Assembly (NCBI GenBank): GCA_030562195.1
Contig: JAUJPP010000003.1
Location: 10,509,398 to 10,573,397 of the forward strand
Length of the DNA stretch: 64,000 nucleotides
Source of the DNA: Nipponacmea schrenckii
Lineage: Eukaryota > Mollusca > Gastropoda > Lottiidae
Direction of reading: 5' to 3'
A program made the position numbers and the translations under genes. The notes below the pieces were generated by a model that worked only from the letters and a program-made list of their open reading frames with translations, ran no database searches and was not told where the DNA came from. Shown piece by piece: positions 33,480 to 45,549 of the stretch; position 1 is the stretch's first letter, and each line of letters opens with the position of its first letter.

Positions 33480-34450
33480 ATGATCACCCCGTCCGTCCAC
33501 AATTATTGTGGACACGATAGATAGAGAGCTGATTTCTTGATGGATTTTAACGAAACTTAGTATGAGTCTTTGTAATTATCAAAGGATGAAACCTATGAAA
33601 AATTAGACCAATTATATAAAATATTTTCTATGAGTTATTGCCCTTGTTCTTGAATTGTTTGTGGACACGATAGATAGCTTGTACCTGCATGGATTTAGAT
33701 GAAACTTGGTGTGAGTCTTTGTACATAGACACGGATGAACCCTATTGAAATCAGACCAATCAAAAAATATTTAATATGAGTTATTGCCCATGTTCATAAA
33801 AATGTGTCTGCGCTTGATCTTGTATTCTTTGTGGACACGATAGAGAGCTAGTTTCTGGATGGATTTTGATTAAATTTGGTGTGAGTTTTTGTAATCAATC
33901 AAGGATAAACCCTATTGAAAATCAAACCAATCGAAAAATTATTTATATGAGTTATTGCCACTGTTTTTTAATTCTATGTGGAAGTTATAAAGAACTGGTT
34001 TCTTGGTGGATTTTGATGAAATTTGTTGTGTGTCTTTGTAATTACCAAAGGATAAATTAAAAACCAGACGAATCTAAAACAATATATTATACTATGAGTT
34101 ATTGCCCTTGTTCTTGAACTTTTTGTGGACACGATAGAGAGCTCGTTTATTGGAGGATCTTGACGAAACTTATGTGAGTGTTATTATAATCCAAAAATGA
34201 ACCCTATTGAAAATCAGACAAATCTATTTAACATAAGTTATTGCCCTTGAAAACTATCTGCTTTTGTTCTTGGATTCTTAGTGGACACAATAAAGAACTG
34301 TTTTTTTTTATGGATTTTGATGAACTTTGATGTGAGTGCTTGTAATCTCTCAAGGATAAAACCTATATTGAAAATCAAACTAATCGAAAATATTTTGTAT
34401 GAGTTATTGCCCTTGTTCTGTTCTTCTTTCATTGTGGACACAATAGAGGG
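33480..34450 (-). repeat. Pearl-like tandem array F (opposite orientation to C)
   Basis: About six units of roughly 165 bp: GTGGACACGATAGAGAGCT, GATGGATTTTGATGAAACTT, TGAGTTATTGCCCTTGTTC, starting with a CCGTCCGTCCACAATTATTG block. It is the reverse complement of the array C family and abuts the foldback element that follows. Confidence 0.75.
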
Positions 34451-34488
34451 CTGGTTTATGCTTTATGATGAAACTTGGTCTTCCATAG

Positions 34489-36533
34489 TATGGAAGACAA
34501 TCCCTGCCATAATTAATCATTCTTAATGCTTAATTCGGTGATAAACATTAGTACAGTAAAATCAACATTTTTACGCTTAATTTGACATTCGTTCACTAAA
34601 TTCATAATTTGTTGTTAAAAATTTATCATTCGAATAAAGAATATTACTGAACAAATTAACGATTTAGCCGAACTAATAGTGCCCACTTCATAACGCCGAA
34701 TGAAGTTTACCGAACAAATGTTGAAAAACATTTCTCGCATTTCATGAGAACATTATCATTATGACGACAAGTGGCGCTGCTCAATTTGAGTTCGGGCTTC
34801 GTTCCTATTTATTTGGTAAATTTTTATGGCCGGCCAGTGGCTGTGTACAAAGTAAAGAATCTTATTATGAATTCCAATTTGATAAAAAGCGAAGATTTTA
34901 ATCAAACTCTTGGTACTCTTTATTCATTGGAATGTGAGATTTTGAGATAAATATGGTGCCTATACCATGAAATGTTTTCAAAATGGCAAATTTTTGTACA
35001 GTCCACAGTGATGGTGGTGGGACAGATAATTTGATGAATTTGCAAAATCCAAACCACATGGTTTCTTCAGACATGTGAATATATCTTAAATTCCAATATA
35101 ATAGTATTTTCATGCCAAGTTTAGTTACTGGCCAGATAAAGATGAAGACTTGTTATGGCTCGTCGTCAATTTTTAAAAGTCCACGCTGATGGTGGTGGGG
35201 CATAAAGGTCAGAAGCCACTATTTGGTTGGGATTCTGCCAATTCAAAATTTATTCCACACCACCATCAGCGTGGACTTTTCAAACAAAGGTCATTTTTCA
35301 AAAAATTTGCCATGAAGAGTCTTTATCACTGACTGGCCAGTCGCTAAATTTGGCATGAAAATACCATTTCATTGGAATTTTTTGGATTTTCATAGGTCTG
35401 AAGGAACCGCATGTGGTAGGGATTCTACCAATTCCATCATCAAAACTTATGCCCCACCACCATCAGCGTGGACTGATAAAAAATTGGCCATATCTTATCA
35501 ATTGGCCATGAAGAGTTTTCATCACTGACTGGCCAGTCACTACGTTTGGCATGAAAATACCATTACATTGGAATTATTTGATTTATTCCCAGGTCTGAAG
35601 GCACCGTGTGGTTAGGATTCTGCCAATTCCATCAAAATTTATGCCCGACCACCATCACCGTGGCCTATTAAAAAATTGTCCATTTTTCAAAAATTGGCCA
35701 TGAAGAGTCTTCATCACTGACTGACCAGTCATTAGGTTTGGCATGAAAATACCATTTCTTTGGAATTTTGGGGATATTCACAGGTCTGAAGGCGCCATGT
35801 GGTTGGGATTCTGCCAATTCCATCAAAACATAGCCCACTACCATCAGAGTGGACTATTCAAAAATTGGCTATTTTTCTAAGATTGGCCATGACGAGTCTT
35901 CGTCTCGAACTGGCCAGTAACTGAGCTTGTCATTAAAATACTTTTATATTGGAATTTTCGATATCTTCAAAGTTGTGAAGAAACCATGTAGTTGGGATTT
36001 TGCCAATTCCATCAAAATGTCTGTCCCACAACCATCACTGTGGACTGTACAAAAAAATTGGCCATTTTTCAAAACATTTCCTGGTATAGGCACCATATTT
36101 ATCTCAAAATCTCACATTCCAATGAATAAAGAGAACCAAGAGTTTGATTAAAAACTTCGCTTTTTATCATAAAATTGGAATTCATAATAAGATTCTTTAC
36201 TTTGTACACAGCCACTGGCCGTCTATAAAAAACAAATAGGAACGAAGCCCTAACTAAAATTGAGCAGCGCCACTTGTCGTCATAATGATATTGTTCTCAT
36301 GAAATGCGAGAAATGTTTTTCAACATTTTTTCGGTAAACTTCATTCGGCGTTATGAAGTGGGCTAAATCGTTAATTTGTTCAGTAATATTCTTTATTCGA
36401 ATGATAAATTTTTAACAACAAATTATGAATTTAGCGAACAAATGTCAAATTAAGCGTACAAATGTTGATTTTACTGTTTATCACCGAATTAAGCATTAAG
36501 AATGATTAATTATGGCAGGGATTGTCTTCCATA
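34489..36533. mobile_element. 2.05 kb foldback element with 0.5-0.6 kb inverted arms
   Basis: Left arm begins TATGGAAGACAATCCCTGCC, and the right arm ends GGCAGGGATTGTCTTCCATA. The arms match over about 540 bases (roughly 34489-35030 and 36005-36533) and more weakly further in, for example GACGACAAGTGGCGCTGCTC in both. The interior (about 35150-36000) is a tandem array of the same roughly 180 bp unit as at 946-1830. No coding capacity. Target duplication unclear (flanks CCATAG and AGTTGG). Confidence 0.85.
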
Positions 36534-36771
36534 AGTTGGTGCCAGTGCCATTTGATCAATCAGGAAAAAACGTCCCCAAACTCCAAGCATGTTTCTAAGA
36601 AGAATTTCAAGAAACATAGGCATTTAGGAGGATTGTAATTTACTATGAAATTCGTGCATAATTAATAGTTCAATTATTTCATCTGTTTTTCTTTCTACCA
36701 TTACACATGATAATTGTAATAACTATTGTGAGGGCCTTCGGTTTCAGTTCCTTAACTTATTTTAGCACTAA

Positions 36772-37026
36772 ATGAATACCGTACTAATTTTCTTTCTTCC
36801 TTTGTTTATTACGGTAGGCCTTAGACTGCAAATGACTACAAAATTTCAAGAAAATTGTCAAGGCAGATGCGATTATCCAGAGTGGAGGTTTGTCTACCTT
36901 TTCCTTTCTTGTTATTTTGAGAATCTAGGCCCTACGTGTGGTTGGAGTCATCAGGACAGGGGTTTATGGATAGCTTACAGATCAATCAAACTCAACCTGT
37001 TTGTTTTACTGTCGGGGACATTCTGA
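36772..37026 (+). CDS. Unsupported small ORF with signal-peptide-like start
   Basis: 84 codons starting MNTVLIFFLPLFITVGLRLQ, a hydrophobic leader, then NCQGRCDYPEWR and further Cys/Trp residues. There is no family I recognise. A splice donor (GGAG|GTTTGT) lies near 36886, so only the first part may be exon. It could be chance; there is no second exon that I can support. Confidence 0.2.
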   Translation: MNTVLIFFLPLFITVGLRLQMTTKFQENCQGRCDYPEWRFVYLFLSCYFENLGPTCGWSHQDRGLWIAYRSIKLNLFVLLSGTF

Positions 37027-37133
37027 GTCCTTATATGTGGATTTTAGGTAACTAATCATGGTGTTTTGCTTCCTCTTGAAAGCCTACAATTTCCGCTATT
37101 CCTGAAGTGAAATTTTAATACCAACCTTTACCC

Positions 37134-37190
37134 GACTTTTCGAAATGAGGTCTATCTTATGATATAATTTAGACCTCATTTCGAAAAGTC
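37134..37190. repeat. Perfect 20 bp inverted repeat, 17-base loop
   Basis: GACTTTTCGAAATGAGGTCT (37134-37153) and its exact reverse complement (37171-37190). A partial echo, CCTCATTTTCGAAAAC, lies near 37613. Confidence 0.9.
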
Positions 37191-37956
37191 TGGTCGCCAC
37201 GTTACGAGTAGGATAGAAAAAAAAGATGGAAACAAGTCATCGAGAACCTACCCTTATACCCACGGTTCTCAAATGGGGGTGAATTCACAGTCCACAGTGA
37301 TGGTTGTGGGACAGATATTAACGTTTCTCAATTGACCTCACTGTGCAGAGTGCTGAATTCCAGCATTTGCATTTCCTGAGTTGTGGTTTTGTTGAGAATT
37401 TATTGTGTAAAGATAAATGGTTTCTTCTCACATAATATTAGGCCTATATTACGCCACGTTTAATATGTTCTCAAATCTCGAGGTGTGAATGCCTCGATTG
37501 GAAATTCGCTTAGTGGTAATTGGCAAAAATTGAGAACCTGGGCCTTAAACGATGAACGAGTTTTTGAAACTAGGCCTCGCCAAAATGATCGAGATGAGAC
37601 ATGAAAGAAACCTCATTTTCGAAAACCTAGATCACCTGACAGGGTCGTCCTAAGCTATTTATCAGTGACGAAGATTATCGTTTTTGGTAGGGGTATTTGG
37701 TAGGGCTACTAGCCTAGAGGCTAGCCTATCAGTTTGCAGTTAGGTCTTATTATGCGCCACTTTACCCTGTCAGAGTGACCCCCTCCCCCCTCAATTTTAA
37801 TAGGCCAATTAAACATTGTGTTTCAAGTGAGAATGCATGATCATGTGTCCGATCTGTCATTAAAAGTATCAAAAATTTAAATATAATAAACTCGTCAGAT
37901 AGGAGCCTACTATGGTCTTTGCTATTATCACTCTATGGAGCCTACTTCATCATAGC

Positions 37957-38370
37957 GACGAACTACTTTTCCTTCGCGGTTTTGACAAAGAGGTAGACAA
38001 AATAGTTCCAAGGCAAAAACATGTAAACATTTTATACGCAAAGTAAAGTGAAAACAAAGCACTCTAGGGGAATATTTTAATTTGTTTCAGGCATATTCAC
38101 TTAAAAAATCGAAAATAAATATTAAAGTGTCGCTCGTAGCACGCGTAATGATATGTCACTGCTATGCAACAAGCGGATGGCTAAGGGCGTAATACATCAA
38201 GGCTTTTTAAAAATGGACGACGGTAGGCCTAACGACCACGGAGTAAAGTGGACCTAATTTATGGAAAAAAACTTGTAAGTATTTAATGTTTATTTACAAA
38301 TTCTTCATGTGAACACATTGCACACATTTAACAAGTAAAGACTTCTTTAAAGCTAAGAATAGATAATAAA
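37957..38370 (+). repeat. Duplicated 0.4 kb segment, copy 2
   Basis: Direct copy of 32869-33275, with about three quarters of bases kept by eye. It retains CACTGCTATGCAACA, GGCTAAGGGCGTAAT and the TTGTAAGTATTTAA donor-like site. The short frame from its ATG (MDDGRPNDHGVKWT) ends at a stop before the donor. Confidence 0.75.
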
Positions 38371-38764
38371 AATAACTTCTTTGAGCAGACAGCCCCGTCG
38401 CAATTTAATATAATATTAGGCCGAGGGGGCCTATTTAATCCTGTTTCTCCCCCTCCCCGAGGGAATTTCGAAAACTAGAAGCCAGGAGGACGTATTCTGA
38501 GACACCAAAATCCCAATCAAGATGTTCATCTTTTTAAAAAAAAAAAAAATGAAGATTAATCAACTCTCCTAGGCAAACTAAAATTACCGTACTGAAAAGG
38601 TTTTGAGAGAGAACAATTGCCGTAAATCCTCACTAACCCCGTAGACTGTAGACCCTATCCTGACAAAATGGCTGTGAGCAGAGTAGCCTATGCTTAACAC
38701 TAAGAACAAAGGATGGGGCCGAATTCTCAATAGACGGGGCCCATCCCCCTGGATCCCGGTAAGA

Positions 38765-39515
38765 AGTCGTTTTAAGCACACCTCATTTAGACACAGTACT
38801 TTAGGCACACTTCATTTAGTCACAGTGTTATTTAGACACAGCAATTGAGACACATACTGAATTAGGCAAACTCTTTTTAGGCACACTACAATTCGGCACA
38901 CTGTCATTAAGGCACACCTTCATTAGGCACATATTCAATTTGGTACACATTTATTTGGCACTATATCATTTAGGCACACCCGGCTCCAGAGAGTGGGGGT
39001 GGAGGGCATGGCCCCCAAGACCTCAAAGGAAAAGGGAGATCACTTCATAGTGGAAGAAAGCAATCACTATTAAGAAAATCATTATCAGCACAATATTTGT
39101 AACCTTAACATACATTGCAATTAATTGGTATTAAAAGTATACTGCATCTTAGTATGAATGAAAAATTTTAGTTCTCAAGAATGGCCAATATGAATATATA
39201 TTCATGAGTGAACTTACCTTACTTGTGTCTGAGCTTAACAGGTGACAAAATATACTTTATATATTTTAGACTGTAGCAAATAGGAGATGTCTCTGTCAAT
39301 GTGTGAATGCGTGCCTAATTGAAAATGTGCGTAAATAAATGTTGATATATTTTAAGAGGTGCCTAATTAGATGTGTGCCTAAAAGAATATGTGCCTAATT
39401 GAAGGTGTGCCTAATTGAAGGCGTGCCTATATGACTGTGACTAAATGACTGTGTGCCGCATTTTAGTGTGCTTAAAAAAAGTGTGCCTAAATGAGTCTGT
39501 GCCTAAACGGTTTTT
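38765..39515. repeat. Foldback of 17-18 bp units
   Basis: The left arm (38765-38980) is a string of (TT)TAGGCACACTTCATT-type units. The right arm (39290-39515) is the same in reverse, GTGTGCCTAATTGAAG. About 310 bases of unrelated sequence separate them. The units are diverged, but the arm symmetry is plain. Confidence 0.85.
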
Positions 39516-40300
39516 TAGTTACTTCCCTTGCCTCTATATTTGTTGTAGACACAATAGAAGCTACAATTTTCAATGGATTTTAATGAAACTTGTTGTGAGC
39601 ATTGGAATTGATAAGACAGCGGTCAAGGTCGAATTTGAAGATTTTTCGATGAACAGTTTTTGAGTTATTGCCCCTGCCTCTATATTTGTTGTAGACACAA
39701 AAGAAACTACAATTTTCAATGGATTTAAATGAAACTTGGTGTGAGCATTGGAATTGATAATTGGCAGTCAAGTTTGAATTTGAAGATTTTTTAATGAACG
39801 GTTTTTGAGTTATTAGTAAACTGTGTAAAAATTGTAATGTGGATGCAATAGAAGTTACAATTTTCAATGGATTTTGAGGAAACTTTGTATGAGTATTGAA
39901 AGACAGATGAACGTTTTTTGTAGTTATTGCCCTTGACTTAGAAAGATTACGTCAAAATTTAATTGTGGGTGCAATAGAAACTACAATTTACAATGGATTT
40001 TGATGAAACTTGGTGTGAGCATTGGAATTGATTAGACCTAAGTCAAGTTTGAATTTAACAGTTTTTCAATGAACGGTTTTGAGTTATTGCCCTTGACTTA
40101 GTGAAATTGCGTCAAAATTCTATTGTGGTTGCAATAAGAAGCTTCAATTTTCAAAGGATTTTGATGAAACTTGGTGTAAGACATTAGTCAAGTTTGAATT
40201 TCTGACTTTTTTTAACGAATGGTTTTTGAGTCATTGCCCACGACTTAGTAAAATTGCGTCAAAAAGTTTTGTGGGTGCAAAATAAGCTACAATTTTTTAT
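39516..40300 (-). repeat. Pearl-like tandem array G
   Basis: About five units of the element B family in reverse orientation: TGTAGACACAATAGAAGCTA, TTTTCAATGGATTTTGATGA, AACGGTTTTTGAGTTATTGC, CCTTGACTTAGTAAAATTGC. It leads directly into the GTGGGCGTAT-type end of the next element. Confidence 0.75.
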
Positions 40301-42990
40301 ACGCCCACATGGAAATGTGGACGTATATTGCTGTCGCCCCTGTCCGTCCGTCCGTCCGTCCGTCCGTCGGTCCGTCCACATTTGTTGTATCCACGATAGA
40401 GGCTACAGTTTTTATCCGATCTTAATGAAACTTGGTATACATGTATATATTGATGATATCTCGGTCAAGTTCGAAAATGGAAATTATCGCATGAACGGTT
40501 TTTGAGTTATTGCACTTGACTTAGTAAAAACGCGTCAAATTTGGTTTGTATCCACAATAGAGGCTACAGTTTTTATCCGATATTAACAAAACTTGGTATA
40601 CATGTATATATTGATGATATCACGATCAAGTTCGAAAATGGAAATTATCGCATGAACGGTTTTGGAGTTATTGCCCTTGACTTAGAAAAAAACGCGTCAA
40701 ATTTGGATTGTATCCACAATAGAGGCTACAGTTTTTATCCGATCTTAATGAAACTTGGTATACGTGTATATATTGATGATATCTCGGTCAAGTTCGAAAA
40801 AAGAAATAATCACATGAGCGGTTTTTTGAGTTATGGCCCTTGACTTAGTAAAAACGCGTCAAATTTGGGTTGTTTCCACAATAGAGGCTACAGTTTTTAT
40901 CAGATCTTAATGAAACTTGGTATACATGTATATATTGATGATATCTCGATCAAGTTTGAAAACAGAAATAATCGCATGAGTGGTTTTTGAGTTATTGCCC
41001 TTGACTTAGTAAAAACGTGTCAAATTTGGGTTGTATCCACAATAGAGGCTACAGTTTTTATCTGATCTTAATGAAACTTGGTATACATGTATATATTGAT
41101 GATATCTCAGTCAAGTTCGAAAATAGAAATAATCGTATGAGCGGTTTTTGAGTTATCGCCCTTGACTTAGTAATAACGCGTCAAATTTGGGTTGTATCCA
41201 CAATAGAGGCTACAGTTTTTATCCAATCTTAATGAAACTTGGTATACATGTATATATTGATGATATCTCGATCAAGTTCAAAAATAGAAATAATTGCATA
41301 AGCGGTTTTTGAGTTATTGCCCTTGACCTATTACGGATATCTCTGTCAAGTTCGAAAATGGAAATTATCGCATGAACGGTTTTTTTAGTTATTGCCCTTG
41401 ACTTAGTAAAAACGCATCAAAATTTTAGTTTTGATGCAATAAATCCTCCAATTTTTGAGTATCTTATCTATTTCAATACTCATACCAAGTTTCATCAAAT
41501 CTATTAAAAAATTGTACCTATTTTGCACCCACAAATATTTTTGACGCAATTTTACTAAGTCAAGGGCAATAACCCAAAAACCATTTGTTAAAAAAAAGTC
41601 AGAAATTCAAACTTGACTAATGTCTTATCAATTCTGATGCTTACACCAAGTTCCATCAAAATCCTTTGAAAATTAAAGCTTCTTATTGCAACCACAATAG
41701 AATTTTGACGCAATTTTACTAAGTCAAGGGCAATAACTTAAAACAATTCATTGAAAAACTGTCGAATTCAAACTTGACTGAGGCCTAATCAATTCCAATG
41801 CTCACAACCAAGTTTCATCAACATCCTCTGAAAATTGGAGGATTTATTGCATCAAAACTAAAATTTTGATGCGTTTTTACTAAGTCAAGGGCAATAACTA
41901 AAAAACCGTTCATGCGATAATTTCCATTTTCGAACTTGACCGAGATATCCGTAATAGGTCAAGGGCAATAACTCAAAAACCGCTTATGCAATTATTTCTA
42001 TTTTTGAACTTGACCGAGATATCATCAATATATACATGTATACCAAGTTTCATTAAGATTGGATAAAAACTGTAGCCTCTATTGTGGATACAACCCAAAT
42101 TTGACGCGTTATTACTAAGTCAAGGGCGATAACTCAAAAACCGCTCATACGATTATTTCTATTTTCGAACTTGACCGAGATATCATCAATATATACATGT
42201 ATACCAAGTTTCATTAAGATCAGATAAAAACTGTAGCCTCTATTGTGGATAAAACCAAAATTTGACACGTTTTTACTAAGTCAAGGGCAATAACTCAAAA
42301 ACCACTCATGCGATTATTTCTGTTTTCAAACTTGATCGAGATATCATCAATATATACATGTATACCAAGTTTCATTAAGATCTGATAAAAACTATAGCCT
42401 CTATTGTGGAAACAACCCAAATTTGACGCGTTTTTACTAAGTCAAGGGCCATAACTCAAAAAACCGCTCATGTGATTATTTCTTTTTTCGAACTTGACCG
42501 AGATATCATCAATATATACACGTATACCAAGTTTCATTAAGATCGGATAAAAACTGTAGCCTCTATTGTGGATACAACCCAAATTTGACGCGTTTTTTTC
42601 TAAGTCAAGGGCAATAACTCCAAAACCGTTCATGCGATAATTTCCATTTTCGAACTTGATCGTGATATCATCAATATATACATGTATACCAAGTTTTGTT
42701 AATATCGGATAAAAACTGTAGCCTCTATTGTGGATACAAACCAAATTTGACGCGTTTTTACTAAGTCAAGTGCAATAACTCAAAAACCGTTCATGCGATA
42801 ATTTCCATTTTCGAACTTGACCGAGATATCATCAATATATACATGTATACCAAGTTTCATTAAGATCGGATAAAAACTGTAGCCTCTATCGTGGATACAA
42901 CAAATGTGGACGGACCGACGGACGGACGGACGGACATTATATTATTGGCAAGCTATCTTAAATAGCCCATAAGGGCTTATAAGAAAAGAT
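40293..42990. mobile_element. Two pearl-like arrays joined head-to-head (palindrome)
   Basis: The left side opens with a terminal hairpin ATACGCCCACAT/ATGTGGACGTAT and (CCGT)n. Six cores of about 163 bp follow (CCACAATAGAGGCTACAG at about 40390, 40553, 40715, 40877, 41037 and 41208). After a spacer of about 400 bases made of array B/G-type units, six cores run in reverse (about 42071 to 42880) and end in (GGAC)n and a different hairpin (AATAGCCCATAAGGGCTTAT). Arms 40353-41442 and 41843-42932 mirror each other around base 41642. Confidence 0.88.
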
Positions 42991-43088
42991 TGAAAGATTG
43001 AAACTTTGGATCATAATATAAATATTAAATTGAGGTGAATATTTCTACTGAAACAGCAATAATTATTAATTTGTTGAAAGTCAAGTTA

Positions 43089-43362
43089 AAGTTAAGTAAG
43101 CCTATTATATTTGATAGGAATTATTCTTGATTTCCAATTTGATACTAGATATAAGGTTAAAGCTAGTACTGTCTTTTTTTTAAAACATACTGTACACTTT
43201 CCTACCAACAAAACGTGAACCCTGAATAAGGCTTTCCTGTCTTCTTTATCAACAGTTTGACTGACAATACACTGAACTTAAGCTTTAACCTTATATCTAG
43301 TATCAAATTGGAAATCAAGAATAGTTCCTATATCAATATATAATAGGCTGATTTAACTTAAC
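43089..43362. repeat. Inverted repeat, about 76-83 bp arms
   Basis: Left arm (43089-43164) contains CTTGATTTCCAATTTGATAC and TAGATATAAGGTTAAAGCT. The right arm (43280-43362) is the reverse complement with a small gap. The 115-base loop is unrelated. MITE-like, no clear target duplication. Confidence 0.85.
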
Positions 43363-43859
43363 TTCCTTAGGATGGTATTTATTGATTCATCTCTCATGTC
43401 TTTAAATTTATGGATCCTTTCCATAATTTGTGAATATCGATCGATGCAATAAATTGTCGTTTCACTGAGCAAATGTATCTGTAGCTTTATTTAGACACAG
43501 CTTTAATTTGCTTTCATTTAATTTCATTGAATTACTGAATGCTATTTCAACATTTTTTTTCCAGGTAATCTGAGTTGAATAATGTATAATGATAAAACTA
43601 TTGATATTTCCAAAACAAAGTCGGTAAGCATCTAGAAATTATAATTTTGAAATTTGCAATTTAGAATAATCGATGGACTCCGATGGTCTGGTAATAAATG
43701 TTGGTAAATAATCACATACGCTTATATGAGTAAAAATTAAGCGAAATCATTGAACAGCAGTGAGAAGTTAGCAATGAATCAGTACAAAGAATCATGACAT
43801 TATTCGAATATAAACCTAGTTATTCTAGGTAATATTGGAAATAAAGTAGGCTAAATTAA

Positions 43860-45150
43860 GAGTAGGAATTCAGTTGTATTAGGATGGATTGATAATAAAA
43901 TAGGCATAGTTAATAGAATAGGAAACAACAGTAGTAGTTATAATATAAAGATGAATTAAGAATAGGAATAAAATTGTATTAATTTAAGTCATAAATAAAA
44001 TTGAATTTGAGTCTGAATTTAGAATAAAAAATATATTATTCAGTGAAGTTACAGTAAAATTGTCAATTTAATTCACACTTTGGCTTTTTTCTCTTCCTTA
44101 TGAACCTAAAAAAAGTGTGAATGTTTTTGTTTTTTTTCTGTCTGATACTTTCTCTCTATTTTCCTGCTTGAAGAGAAAAAATGACTTCTTTAGGCAATAA
44201 GGGATTCCTGGCCAAATTTTCTCTTCCCAATTTAAGTCTTTCCTCCACTGTGGCTATAATCTGACGAGCTATGTATCGTATAAGACGTAAAGAATGAATG
44301 TTTTTAAGGAAATGCCAAAAATAATTCCATATTTCAAAGCTGCTATTTTTCAAGAAAAAACATGAATTTCTTTATTTACAACCAAATTAAAACATATTTT
44401 TGGCATTTCTGTAAAGCTCATCAGATTTATAAGGGTTGATTTCACATTGACAATGTTTTAGTCATTTAACATGAAGTCAATTCCAAGTCATCAGGAAGTT
44501 TTCTCCGTAAAAATAACTCCTTTAGGATAAGGTATAAATTGTATATCCGAATCCAGGAAATAACCCTTCTCCAAGTAAAGATGAATTTGTTATTGCCATT
44601 TGCTAAATTAGCTCGTCGGTCAGTGTGGCGCTCTAAAAGTGAAAGGACCATGATCTTTGAAGGTAGTTTCGTGTGTCCAACGGTAGAGATAAGAAACCTT
44701 ATAAATTATAATCTGATATAAGAGCTTAAATTAAACATGAAGTCTTTCTTCTTAGATTTAAGGTTAATTAAAGTTAATAACTAAAAATGATATATATTGT
44801 GATGAAAGTTTATAAATGGAAATAATTTTCTTTATGTTAACATGTTTAATTGAATAATGACAGACAGGAATTAAGTTGTAGTATGCATGCTTGAATTAGA
44901 ACAGATCAATTCATTTATAAAGAATAGGAATTCAATTGTATCAGGTAAGATCAAACATAGAACACTTATAAGAATAGGAATTCAGTTGTGTTAGGTACGA
45001 TATAATACAGATTATCTAAAAATTATGGATGGAAATTCGGTGATAGTAGGTAAGATTTTAAAATGGAATAGCCTGAAGTATGAATTCAGTTGTATTAGGT
45101 CAGATTTAAACCTAGAATATTTTAAATTACGAATAGCAATTCATTGAGGT
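43860..45150. repeat. Degenerate repeats with AGGAATTCAGTTGTATTAGG
   Basis: Units of roughly 53-65 bp with AATAGGAATTCAGTTGTATT recur near 43862, 43965, 44928, 44980 and 45080. Between them (44090-44720) lies sequence with two short minus-strand frames (44156-44353 and 44466-44651) of no recognised family; I do not call them genes. Confidence 0.5.
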
Positions 45151-45549
45151 TGAAAACGAACATTGTTTAATTGAAAACACAACAGAATTCCCCAATCCTT
45201 TTCATATTTTTATAAATAAAATATTGTTTAAAAAAAAGAAATCCTAGCCATTGCCATTCCGAAACACCACCAGAGATCTACTCCAGAGAACCATCCTCAG
45301 CGATTTCCACAGAAAAGCAATAATAGACGACAAGCATCGTGTCTCACCATGGAGCTGATAGGGTAGGCTACATATTTTCAAAAAGATCTCAGATTATCGC
45401 AGGTATCAGCATGTGAGATTTTTTTAAAAAATAAGTGATGATCGGCATATCATCAAATGTATATGGTTTAGAAGAAAATGGTCATCGTGGACATCACCAT
45501 GTGTGTATTGGAAGAAAGTGGTGATCACAAATTACATTTGAAAGGGTTT

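Noticed and set aside
40541..42744. Matching 100-residue frames on opposite strands (MVCIHNRGYSFYPI...)
   Set aside because: They are the two arms of a repeat palindrome read through tandem cores; the similarity reflects duplication of DNA, not a protein family.
44156..44651. Two short minus-strand frames (e.g. IWNYFWHFLKNIHSLRLI)
   Set aside because: No recognised family; they lie in a degenerate repeat zone and could not be linked by matching splice phases.
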